Shown piece by piece: positions 17,780 to 25,511 of a DNA stretch of 64,000 nucleotides. The notes beneath the pieces were generated by a model that did no database searches, was not told the origin of the DNA, and worked only from the letters and a program-made list of their open reading frames with translations. The translations under genes and the position numbers were made by a program. Origin of the DNA: Marinifilum sp965230805. GTDB taxonomy: Bacteria; Bacteroidota; Bacteroidia; Bacteroidales; Marinifilaceae. Within the stretch, counting starts at the first letter, position 1, and every line of letters starts with the position of its first letter. The stretch lies in assembly GCF_965230805.1 (NCBI RefSeq), contig NZ_OZ246019.1:2108001-2172000 (forward strand). The letters run 5' to 3'.

Positions 17780-19468
17780 TTACTTGTTAATCGCATGTAA
17801 TCCAATACTACCATCCAAAATACCAGCGTACTCGTTATTGTTTTCAAGGACTTCAATGGCTCGCAAAAGAGTTTTATCATTGCGCAAGCTGAATTCAATT
17901 CCACCTTTTTGGTAATGATATCTTTTCACGATTTCGTGAGCCAAAAGCTCTTTTAATTCATCTTTGAATCTTTGTAAGTCACGATCTAAATTTGGAGCTA
18001 ATTTTGCTTCTAAAGCAGCAAATTCATCAGTTGAAATATCGAAGTTCTTCTCTTCTTTTGCAGATTTTTTTAAGGCTTTTATAATCTCAGTACTTTCCGA
18101 TTTGTATTTAAAATCTTCTTTTGACTTCACAAATTCTACAAATTCATGAAACAGTTCATCACTAACTTCAAATTCCTTTGCAGAAGCAATGCTTTCGTGA
18201 TTGTTTGCGTATAGCGTAGCAAAATCAAAAAACATGAAATCACGAATCATATTTACACTTAAAATGCTGTAAGTTTCAGGTTCAATCTTAATATCAGGGA
18301 GAATACCTCCGCCATCGTACACAGAGCGACCATTTTTTGTATGATATTCTGTAATCAAGGAATCAGCAATTTTACCAACACTGCCATCTTCGTTTCTATG
18401 ACTGTAATCCAAAGCTTGAATGCATCTTCCGCTGGGAATGTAATACTTGGCCGTAGTTACCTTTAATTTGGTGTTGTAAGTAAGGTTTCGGGTCGTTTGA
18501 ACCAATCCCTTTCCAAAAGTTCTATTGCCAAGTACAACTCCTCTGTCCAGATCTTGAATTGCTCCAGAAACAATCTCCGACGCAGAAGCCGAACCTCTGT
18601 TCACCAAAACAGCAATAGGAATTTCTGCATCAATAGGCAATTTTGTAGCCTTATAGCTTTTATCCCATTTCGAAACCTTTCCTTTTGTACTAACAATACC
18701 TTCTCCCTTATTCACAAACAAGTTTGTAATATCAATTGCCTGATCGAGCAAACCTCCAGGGTTTCCTCTTAAATCCAATACAATCGATTTGGCATTTTGC
18801 TCTTTCAAAGTTTTTAATGCTTCTTTTACCTCTCCAGACGATTTGTTTGTAAACTGATTTAGGTGGATATATCCGATTGAATCGCTTATCATTCCAAAGT
18901 AAGGAACTGATTGAAGCTGAATTTTTTCACGAACCAGTTTTTTTTCCATTATATTCTTAACACCCGGACGCTTAATTTTAATGGTAAGTGGCACGTTTGG
19001 TTGTCCTTTTAAAAGATTACTAACATCATCGGTACTTTTATCTTTAGTAGGTGTGCCATTAATTTCAAGCATTACATCACCTGCTTTTAATCCTGCTTTG
19101 TAGGCAGGAAATCCTTCGTAAGGTTCTGCAATAATAACTTCATCCTTGTGCTTGCTAATTAAGGCTCCAATACCTGCATATTCTCCGGTTGTCATCAGTT
19201 TAAAATCTTCAATTTCTGATTCGGATATGTATGTGGTGTAAGGATCAAGAGTTTTCAGCATGGCATCCATACTCTTTTTTACCAAATCACCAGGATCAAT
19301 CTCGTCTACATAAAACAAGTTCAGTTCTCTGAACATGGTATAATAAATATTCAGGTTTTTACTGATTTCAAAATTTCTTTCATCCCTGCTGAACCCGAAG
19401 AATGCAGCACTACAAAATAGTAGAATAGCCAGCATCCATATGGCTCCTCTTTTTCCTCGAAGCTTCAT
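17780..19468 (-). CDS. S41-family carboxy-terminal processing protease
   Basis: Envelope serine protease of the CtpA/Prc type, 562 residues. There is an N-terminal membrane anchor or signal (MLAILLFCSAAFFGF, residues 12-26), a PDZ domain (about 90-175, EYAGIGALI...GDVMLEINGTPTKDKS) and a catalytic domain with the Ser-Lys dyad: serine in NRGSASASEIVSGA and lysine in TFGKGLVQTTR. The DLRGNPGGLLDQA strand is typical. It probably degrades or trims periplasmic or lipoprotein substrates. It is the last gene of the leftward block with yidD and rnpA, 232 bp from yidD. Confidence 0.93.
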   Translation of the reverse strand: MKLRGKRGAIWMLAILLFCSAAFFGFSRDERNFEISKNLNIYYTMFRELNLFYVDEIDPGDLVKKSMDAMLKTLDPYTTYISESEIEDFKLMTTGEYAGIGALISKHKDEVIIAEPYEGFPAYKAGLKAGDVMLEINGTPTKDKSTDDVSNLLKGQPNVPLTIKIKRPGVKNIMEKKLVREKIQLQSVPYFGMISDSIGYIHLNQFTNKSSGEVKEALKTLKEQNAKSIVLDLRGNPGGLLDQAIDITNLFVNKGEGIVSTKGKVSKWDKSYKATKLPIDAEIPIAVLVNRGSASASEIVSGAIQDLDRGVVLGNRTFGKGLVQTTRNLTYNTKLKVTTAKYYIPSGRCIQALDYSHRNEDGSVGKIADSLITEYHTKNGRSVYDGGGILPDIKIEPETYSILSVNMIRDFMFFDFATLYANNHESIASAKEFEVSDELFHEFVEFVKSKEDFKYKSESTEIIKALKKSAKEEKNFDISTDEFAALEAKLAPNLDRDLQRFKDELKELLAHEIVKRYHYQKGGIEFSLRNDKTLLRAIEVLENNNEYAGILDGSIGLHAINK

Positions 19469-19700
19469 ATTTTTCTTTTTTTAATTGATATTTTAACTAA
19501 CCCTGCGAAGATTTCCTTTCCTCAAAATAATTGTTTAGCAGAATAATTTTATTAGTAGGCAGTTACAAATATAGCTAATCCCATTGTAAATCTATCACCT
19601 TTAACATTTGTTAACCCAATTGTTGAATAATACCAATGGTGTTAGCTATCAAATAGGAATTGTCTTACCTGATAGTTTTTCAAGTTCAGATTCTTTTGAT

Positions 19701-19943
19701 TTAAGGCACAGGATCATGGCCATGTCCTCCCCAGGGATGACAGGATAGAATTCTTCTTATAGCAAGATAAGCCCCTTTGAAGGGACCATGTTTTTTTAAT
19801 GCCTGAATGGCATACGAAGAACAGGTAGGAGTGTACCTGCATGTAGAAGGAGTTAGTGGAGATATAAAATACTGATAAAACTTAATCGGCAGAATCATGA
19901 TGAATAGAACTGCCTGTTTTAGTATTTTTAGAATGTTTTTCAT
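19701..19943 (-). CDS. yidD: membrane protein insertion efficiency factor YidD
   Basis: An 80-residue protein of the YidD family that assists YidC-dependent membrane insertion. Seen: an amphipathic N-terminal helix, the core YFISPLTPSTCRYTPTCSSY with three conserved Cys and the C-terminal HPWGGHGHDPVP signature. From the ATG at 19943 it overlaps the 3' end of rnpA by 62 bp; a later ATG at 19895 would cut the overlap to 14 bp. The rnpA-yidD order is widely conserved. Confidence 0.93.
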   Translation of the reverse strand: MKNILKILKQAVLFIMILPIKFYQYFISPLTPSTCRYTPTCSSYAIQALKKHGPFKGAYLAIRRILSCHPWGGHGHDPVP

Positions 19944-20328
19944 ACTCTTTAGGAATTCGTTGCAATGCCTTTTTCAGTGAATCTTCCATATCTGCAGTTT
20001 CCATAATTTTTTTTGGAAGATATACGAGCATAAAGGCGATCTGAACATTTTTATTCTCTAGTTCTTCGTAAAGCTTGTGTTTATTTAATCGATAAATTTC
20101 CCGAATTCTTCTTTTTAAAAGATTTCTCTTTACCGCATGTTTAAAGTTTCTTTTCGAGACGGTTATGGCAACTTGTGCCGGATAATTGGAATGAAGGTCA
20201 GCAGCTTTCCATACCACTCGAAAAGGATAACAGGAAAAACCGTTTCCTTCAGAAAATAGTTTGCCAATAAGAATCTTGTGTGTAAGTCTTTCAGCTTTTT
20301 CGAAAGTAAAACGTATTTTACGTGTCAT
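19882..20328 (-). CDS. rnpA: ribonuclease P protein component
   Basis: The basic protein subunit of RNase P that helps the catalytic RNA mature tRNA 5' ends. The family RNA-binding signature is visible as AVKRNLLKRRIREIYRL (RNxxKRxxR); ISKxxx-like strand reads VAITVSKRNFKHA. At 148 residues it is slightly long (usually 110-135), with a Ser/His/Asp-containing tail encoded in the region overlapping yidD. rpmH, often upstream of rnpA, is not adjacent; hemD is instead, as commonly found in Bacteroidota. Confidence 0.93.
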   Translation of the reverse strand: MTRKIRFTFEKAERLTHKILIGKLFSEGNGFSCYPFRVVWKAADLHSNYPAQVAITVSKRNFKHAVKRNLLKRRIREIYRLNKHKLYEELENKNVQIAFMLVYLPKKIMETADMEDSLKKALQRIPKEYEKHSKNTKTGSSIHHDSAD

Positions 20329-20357
20329 TCAGTTTGGATTAAAATACAAAAATCGAC

Positions 20358-20386
20358 AAAAAAAGGGGAAAACAAATTCCCCTTCT
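20358..20386 (-). terminator. terminator after hemD (leftward)
   Basis: On the minus strand AAGGGGAA and TTCCCCTT form an 8-bp stem followed by a seven-T run, between the hemD stop and the rnpA start. Confidence 0.75.
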
Positions 20387-20407
20387 TAATTTTTATGTTG
20401 TGGCAGG

Positions 20408-21166
20408 CTACTTGTCTTTATTGTCTTTGTTATATTTCTTGATGAATTGATCCAGAGCCATAGTCATTGAAGGAGCCTGTGGCATTGGAGCCTGAATATC
20501 CAGTCTTAACATTGCATCGTTAACTGCTTTTGAAGTAGCTGGACCAAATGCGGCTATAATGGTACTATTTTGTTCAAAATCAGGAAAGTTTTGCAATAGC
20601 GAAGTAATACCAGATGGGCTATAGAAAGCAAGTATGTCGTAATTCACATCTGCCAAATCAGATAAATCACTGCTAACTGTACGATACAATATTGCCTTTG
20701 TATAATTGATTTTGTTTTTATCAAGAAGAGTTGGGATGGATTGTTTGTGAATATCTGAAAGTGGTATCAGGAATTTCTCTGATTTGTGTTTCACAATGAT
20801 ATCCATTAAATCTTCAAAACGTTTTTCGCCAAAGAAAATTTTACGTTTTCTGTAAACAATGTACTTCTGAAGATAGAAAGCAGTTGATTCGGAAATACAA
20901 AAGTATTTCATGTCATCGGGAACAGCAATTCTTAATTCCTCACAAACTCTGAAAAAGTGATCAATGGCTGTACGGCTCGTAAATATAACCGCTGTATGAT
21001 CCAGAATATTGATTCTTTCCTGTCTAAATTCTTTGGTTGAAACACCTTCCACTTGAATAAAAGGGCGAAAATCAATTTTTAAATTGTATTTTTCGGCCAA
21101 ATCAAAATAAGGGGATTTTTCTGTTTGGGGCTTTGGTTGTGATACCAGGATAGTCTTGATTCGCAA
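20408..21166 (-). CDS. hemD: uroporphyrinogen-III synthase
   Basis: Cyclises hydroxymethylbilane to uroporphyrinogen III in heme and siroheme synthesis. The family is poorly conserved; recognition rests on ILVSQPKP near the start, VIFTSRTAIDHFF (residues 58-70), the central VEGV / GEKRFEDLM region and the late FYSPSGITSLLQNF and AAFGPATSKAV motifs, the latter typical of HemD. Length (252) fits. The likely start codon is TTG. It is between DUF4271 and rnpA, an order conserved in the phylum. Confidence 0.85.
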   Translation of the reverse strand: MRIKTILVSQPKPQTEKSPYFDLAEKYNLKIDFRPFIQVEGVSTKEFRQERINILDHTAVIFTSRTAIDHFFRVCEELRIAVPDDMKYFCISESTAFYLQKYIVYRKRKIFFGEKRFEDLMDIIVKHKSEKFLIPLSDIHKQSIPTLLDKNKINYTKAILYRTVSSDLSDLADVNYDILAFYSPSGITSLLQNFPDFEQNSTIIAAFGPATSKAVNDAMLRLDIQAPMPQAPSMTMALDQFIKKYNKDNKDK

Positions 21167-21203
21167 AACACTAGAGTTTAGTTCAACAATTCTTTACACC
21201 GCC

Positions 21204-22163
21204 TTATACCAATGATATTAACAGTTTGTAAATCACGAGTAAGGGCAAAATTTCCAAGGCACAAAGGTACAAAATCATATAAAATATTGAAACATGTTTG
21301 CGAAATAATATTTTAATGCCTCTAAACAGGCGTAATAAATAAAAAATTAAAGTAAGAATTAAACCTGCATGTAATAAAAAATGGGCAGCAAATTCGACTA
21401 CAAATGGAACGCTTAAGGTAATTGGTGAAAGAAAGATTCCCAGATTTTTATTGTAGATAAATACATTGTATAAATACTCTTTCCCTTCTTTCACACCATC
21501 AAAAATATAAGCAATGGTTCTAACCACAATAAGTTTCCCAAAATAGATCAATGATAATCCTGTCAAAACAGAAAAAAATCTTAAGATTGATGATTCTTGA
21601 TCAATGCCGGTGTGTATATAATTGTAGTACAGTACAGCAAAGAAAGAAAAGTTTACAAAAAACAGTCCGTTTAGAAAAATACCTCCGCGCCGATTTCTCA
21701 TATTTTTTTCGAGAAACAAAGTGTTAGAAACCTGGTAGTTTAAAATCGAATCAATTAGTCTGTGTAGATATTTATTAAACGAAAAACGAATAATTGCCAT
21801 AAGAATGAGAATCAAAATCCCCACGGCAGACATCCAGTCACTCTGATTTTTTTCAATTAATCTTCCATCTTTGATTAAAGGTCTTTCAATATTATTATCA
21901 CGAACTGAATACTCAGCGTTTATATACTCGGGAGTTGGGATAAGATTCAGAAAAATAGTGTCAGTTCTTACGCTATCAGCAGAAGCAAGCAAAGTTTTTA
22001 ATTCATAGTCGTTTGCTAGCTTAACCCCTTGTTGATTTAACGCTGTCTTATCGCTTATGACTTTCCCTTTGTTTAAGCGCTGTTGCCTAAAATTAACTTG
22101 AGGAGTAGAATCTTGAAATACCGTTTTATGAACGGGAGAGACTGATGAATTGATGAAAGCCAT
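21204..22163 (-). CDS. DUF4271 integral membrane protein
   Basis: A 319-residue membrane protein of unknown function. The N-terminal 105 residues are hydrophilic; from about residue 110 there are six or so hydrophobic helices (AVGILILILMAIIRF, GLFFVNFSFFAVLYY, VLTGLSLIYFGKLIVV, LSVPFVVEFAAHFLLHAGLILTLIFYLLRLF, YMILYLCALEILPLLVIY). Such proteins are encoded upstream of hemD in many Bacteroidota, 37 bp away here, so an operon is likely, but no heme-related role is known to me. The family assignment is from overall pattern and neighbourhood. Confidence 0.75.
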   Translation of the reverse strand: MAFINSSVSPVHKTVFQDSTPQVNFRQQRLNKGKVISDKTALNQQGVKLANDYELKTLLASADSVRTDTIFLNLIPTPEYINAEYSVRDNNIERPLIKDGRLIEKNQSDWMSAVGILILILMAIIRFSFNKYLHRLIDSILNYQVSNTLFLEKNMRNRRGGIFLNGLFFVNFSFFAVLYYNYIHTGIDQESSILRFFSVLTGLSLIYFGKLIVVRTIAYIFDGVKEGKEYLYNVFIYNKNLGIFLSPITLSVPFVVEFAAHFLLHAGLILTLIFYLLRLFRGIKILFRKHVSIFYMILYLCALEILPLLVIYKLLISLV

Positions 22164-22191
22164 TATAATTTGTGTACCATTTCCACAATTA

Positions 22192-22199
22192 CAAAGATA
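22192..22199 (-). promoter_or_regulatory. -7 element for the DUF4271-hemD operon
   Basis: Minus-strand TATCTTTG matches TAnnTTTG, about 29 bp upstream of the DUF4271 ATG. The rest of the 435-bp divergent gap (22164-22598) shows no gene; its right end holds the ECF promoter. Confidence 0.45.
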
Positions 22200-22550
22200 A
22201 ATTTATTTTGAAGAGCTTGTGCATGAAGAAAAAGAAAGCCAGTAAAATTCTTAAAGCTTGAATCTTCTCATATCCAACCAAGCGTTTAATTCTTAATTTC
22301 GTTTTCTCTGTTATGTTCAATTTTTGGTTACTCTTTAGCAATGCCTGTATTAGCATAAAATAATGTAAGACTCATTTCATCCGTTTATAATATTTTTAAC
22401 TTGCAACATGGAAGCTGCTAGATCAAAATTATCACTAACGAAAAAAGATTTTTCTCATTTTACTATGTGTTATATTTTTAATGATTCACTTCGAATATTG
22501 GGGAATAGAATTACACGGAAAGGAAAAATAAATTGGTTCTTCAATTTTCT

Positions 22551-22577
22551 TGTAACATTTCAAATGTATTATGCGTC
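22551..22577 (+). promoter_or_regulatory. ECF-type promoter of the sigma factor gene (autoregulation)
   Basis: TGTAAC at 22551-22556 and CGTC at 22574-22577 are 17 bp apart, the common -35/-10 combination for ECF sigma factors. Transcription would start about 14 bp before the ATG. The same combination precedes the outer-membrane protein gene at 24190. Confidence 0.6.
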
Positions 22578-22598
22578 CTAGAAACGAAACTAGCCTAA

Positions 22599-23084
22599 AT
22601 GAATACTTTAGAGTACAATAAAAGCGTAGACAAATATGCCGATGGCATGTTTCGCTTTATCCTTAAAAACATTAAAGATGAGGATAAAGCTCGTGATATT
22701 GTACAAGATAGTTTCGAGAAGTTGTGGCGTAATGTTGAGAATGTAAATTATCAGAAAGTAAAGTCGTATTTGTTCACAACTGCTTATCGTACCATGATTG
22801 ATTTGATAAGAAGAGAGAAAAGAAAAGAGGATTTTGAGAATGTTGATGTAAAAGAATATTCGCATTCCAGTCAGTATAGTGATTTGAAAGAGCTACTAAA
22901 CATTGCCCTCGAAAAATTATCGGACATACAACGTGCTGTGATTTTGCTTCGCGATTATGAAGGATATTCTTATGCAGAAATAGCCAAGATTACAGACTTA
23001 AATGAATCGCAAGTGAAGGTTTATATATACAGGGCAAGAAAAAATCTTAAAAATTTTATAGGAAGTATAGAAACATTGGTTTAG
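22599..23084 (+). CDS. ECF RNA polymerase sigma factor
   Basis: A 161-residue extracytoplasmic-function sigma-70. Region 2 covers MFRFILKNIKDEDKARDIVQDSFEKLW (residues 17-43), including the core-binding and -10 recognition helices; region 4 is ALEKLSDIQRAVILLRDYEGYSYAEIAKITDLNESQ (about 105-140) with the -35 helix-turn-helix. Its own ECF-like promoter is immediately upstream, and the putative anti-sigma gene starts 11 bp downstream. Expected signal: envelope state sensed through the membrane anti-sigma factor (inference). Confidence 0.92.
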   Translation: MNTLEYNKSVDKYADGMFRFILKNIKDEDKARDIVQDSFEKLWRNVENVNYQKVKSYLFTTAYRTMIDLIRREKRKEDFENVDVKEYSHSSQYSDLKELLNIALEKLSDIQRAVILLRDYEGYSYAEIAKITDLNESQVKVYIYRARKNLKNFIGSIETLV

Positions 23085-23095
23085 AGATATTTAGG

Positions 23096-24181
23096 ATGAG
23101 AGAAATAGACAGATACAACTACGAAGAGTTCTTTCTTGACTATCTGGAAGGAAATTTAAGTGATTCAGAAACGAAAAAACTGGAACACTTCCTTTCTGAT
23201 CATCCTGATTTAAAGAAAGAGTTAGATGCAATGTGTTTACTTGAATTGCAAGAGGATAAGCTTGAGCTTGACAAATCATCACTAAAACAAATTCCTTTCA
23301 AGCTTGACTTTGATGAATTCTGTATTGCCAAATTAGAAGGAGATTTGGAGCGAATTGAAGATCAAGCCTTTATTTATTATCTAAACAACAATTTAATAGA
23401 AAAATCACAATATCAGCAATTCGAAAAAACAAGGCTAAAAGCCAATTTGGAGGTTCTCTATCCTGATAGGGATGAATTAAAAAGAAAAGATCGAAAAATT
23501 ATTCCTCACTGGCTCCTTTCGGGAGTTAGAGTTGCAGCCTCTATATTGGTTTTGGTTTCGGTTTTGGATGTTTTAATATCTGTAAAAGATGATGAGCAGA
23601 TTTTGGATAATCATTTAGCACTTAAAGATTCGGTAAATAAAGCAATTTTCGAAACAAATACTAAAAATGATGTTGCAAAAGAATTTTTTGCAAGCAACTC
23701 AAAGTTAGAAGAAGCGAGCAATAACTTGCTAATTGATATGAAAGACCCACAGGATAAGTTAACTGCTTTAAGTAAATCAAAATTGAATAAAATTGAAGAA
23801 CCTTCTGTTTCTAATACAATTGTTAATACCCTCACAGAAAATACCAAGGCAGAACCTAAGAAAATCAGTTTGCCTGATATTATAAAAACTACTGAAATTG
23901 AGGCTTTGGCAAATGTTCAAATAGAAGAATACAAAATTGAAACAATAAATAAAGTACCTGTTAGCAGTGGATTGGCTAATTTAGGAATGGCATGGAAATC
24001 AAGTATTCCTGAGAAAAGGAACAAATCGATACTTTACGCAGTAGCTAAAATGGGAGTTGAAAAGTTAGGGGAAATAACAGGAAAAAAAGTTCAATTAGAA
24101 AAACAATACGATTCTGAAACTGAAAAAATGCGTGTAAAATTCAATACCAAAGGGATAGGCTTTTCTACATCAATAAAATAA
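23096..24181 (+). CDS. putative membrane-anchored anti-sigma factor
   Basis: A 361-residue single-span membrane protein. The cytoplasmic N-terminal region has two similar acidic helical modules, FFLDYLEGNLSDSETKKLE (residues 12-30) and a weaker copy FDEFCIAKLEGDLERIEDQ (72-90), like the anti-sigma domains next to Bacteroidota ECF genes. A transmembrane helix follows at residues 138-162 (WLLSGVRVAASILVLVSVLDVLISV), and about 195 periplasmic residues rich in Lys, Asn and Thr. No zinc-finger HxxxCxxC is present. The position directly after the sigma gene supports the role. Confidence 0.7.
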   Translation: MREIDRYNYEEFFLDYLEGNLSDSETKKLEHFLSDHPDLKKELDAMCLLELQEDKLELDKSSLKQIPFKLDFDEFCIAKLEGDLERIEDQAFIYYLNNNLIEKSQYQQFEKTRLKANLEVLYPDRDELKRKDRKIIPHWLLSGVRVAASILVLVSVLDVLISVKDDEQILDNHLALKDSVNKAIFETNTKNDVAKEFFASNSKLEEASNNLLIDMKDPQDKLTALSKSKLNKIEEPSVSNTIVNTLTENTKAEPKKISLPDIIKTTEIEALANVQIEEYKIETINKVPVSSGLANLGMAWKSSIPEKRNKSILYAVAKMGVEKLGEITGKKVQLEKQYDSETEKMRVKFNTKGIGFSTSIK

Positions 24182-24189
24182 AAGTTCAC

Positions 24190-24215
24190 TGTAACAAAAA
24201 CACCAACAAATCGTC
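24190..24215 (+). promoter_or_regulatory. ECF-type promoter of the outer-membrane protein gene
   Basis: TGTAAC at 24190-24195 and CGTC at 24212-24215, 16 bp apart, 26 bp before the ATG. The same elements precede the sigma gene, suggesting direct control by it. Confidence 0.55.
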
Positions 24216-24240
24216 TTACCCATAGAATTATCTAAAAAAA

Positions 24241-25311
24241 ATGATTATGAAAAAATTACTTGTTATGTGTTTTGCATTGGTTGTAGGCTTTGGTGCTTAT
24301 GCTCAGCATACAATCGATACCTTAAAAACCGATACTCTTAAGAAGAAAAAAGTCTTGATAAAAGATAGTTGGTCGAATAAAAAGGAAAAAGCTAATGAAA
24401 AAAAGACCCATACCTTGCATAAAGCTGATAGCCAAGACACCGTTAAGGTAGAATTTATGAACAAGAATGTGGTTAAGGCAGTACAGACCGACAAAGGAGC
24501 AAAAGTTAAGCTTGGCAAAATAGGCAAATTTTCTTATCAGGAAGATCGTGATACCACTAAAATTAGAATTGGAGGAAAACAAATTAATATCATAGATGGG
24601 TGGCACGGAACCAGAATCAAGATTGAAAGGGTTCATCCCTGGGATCCCAATCAAGACAAGTTCTTTCTTGAAAAAGAGCCAGGCTTTAGGGGGCATTGGG
24701 CTGGTTTTGAAATGGGAGTAAATGGATTTTCGGACGAAAGTTATACAGGATATGCTTATGATTTTATGGAATTGGATATGGCGAAATCAATAGCGGTAAA
24801 CCTAAATTTTCTGCAATATGATATCAGTTTACAAAAGGAGAGAAATACCATTGGCTTGATAACGGGTTTAGGTTTGGAATGGAACAACTATCGTTTTGAT
24901 AATGATATTACTTTAGCTACACAGAATGGAGTTATTCAACTGGTTGATTTATTCGAAACCTATCCAGATTGGAAGATTAAAAAAACCAAGTTAACTACTT
25001 TGTACCTTACCGTTCCTTTGTTGTTAGAGTTTCAGATACCCGTGAAATACAAGAAGAGAAGAGTTCACATGTCGGCTGGTGTAGTGGGCGGTTTACGTCT
25101 TGGTTCGCATACAAAAATTAAACATGATGGTGATAAGGTAAAAGATCATGATGATTTTAAGCTGAAAACCTTAAGATATGCAGCTCATGCAAGAATCGGT
25201 TATCGCTCGTTAAACTTTTTTGCCACTTATGGTCTTACAGAGTTATTTGAGAGTAATAAAGGGCCAGATTTAACACCGTTTACAGTGGGTATTACATTAA
25301 TTAGTTTTTAA
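24241..25311 (+). CDS. outer-membrane beta-barrel protein (PorT-like)
   Basis: A 356-residue exported protein. A signal peptide ends near GFGAYAQ (residue 22). The next 120 residues are Lys/Thr rich and polar. From about residue 145 alternating strands appear (GHWAGFEMGVNGF, SIAVNLNFLQYDISL, NTIGLITGLGLEWNNYRF, TLYLTVPLLLEFQIP, VHMSAGVVGGLRLGS, ARIGYRSLNFFATYGLTELF), ending in the aromatic-poor but barrel-like FTVGITLISF. This is the pattern of outer-membrane beta-barrel proteins of the PorT/OMP_b-brl type. It is the third gene of the sigma/anti-sigma locus and has its own ECF-type promoter, so it is the likely output of that regulon. Ligand unknown. Confidence 0.75.
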   Translation: MIMKKLLVMCFALVVGFGAYAQHTIDTLKTDTLKKKKVLIKDSWSNKKEKANEKKTHTLHKADSQDTVKVEFMNKNVVKAVQTDKGAKVKLGKIGKFSYQEDRDTTKIRIGGKQINIIDGWHGTRIKIERVHPWDPNQDKFFLEKEPGFRGHWAGFEMGVNGFSDESYTGYAYDFMELDMAKSIAVNLNFLQYDISLQKERNTIGLITGLGLEWNNYRFDNDITLATQNGVIQLVDLFETYPDWKIKKTKLTTLYLTVPLLLEFQIPVKYKKRRVHMSAGVVGGLRLGSHTKIKHDGDKVKDHDDFKLKTLRYAAHARIGYRSLNFFATYGLTELFESNKGPDLTPFTVGITLISF

Positions 25312-25342
25312 AATGAAACGAGCACGATTATAATAATTATCA

Positions 25343-25449
25343 AACGAGGCCGTCTTAAAAGTAGATTTATGTGTTGGTGAGTAGAGTATTTGAAAATCTT
25401 ACAGATACCTACCCGAATACAAAATCCTTTTGAGACAGCCTCGTTTTTT
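25343..25449 (+). terminator. long imperfect hairpin after the outer-membrane protein gene
   Basis: AACGAGGCCGTCTTAAAAG (25343 on) is nearly complementary to CTTTTGAGACAGCCTCGTT before a T-run at 25443-25449; the loop is about 60 bases. It probably acts as a terminator, and the arms resemble a dispersed inverted repeat. Confidence 0.5.
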
Positions 25450-25511
25450 ATTGTTTGTAAGCCATTTGGGCATGTTTTGATTTTTTTAGCATAAAATAGT
25501 ATATTAGGGGC

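Noticed and set aside
22164..22550. Hidden gene in the 435-bp gap before the ECF sigma gene
   Set aside because: No convincing frame with start and conserved features; the gap holds divergent promoters only.
24322..24696. Leftward reading frame of 124 codons opposite the outer-membrane protein gene
   Set aside because: It is antisense to a gene with a clear signal peptide and barrel, shows no domain and no promoter.
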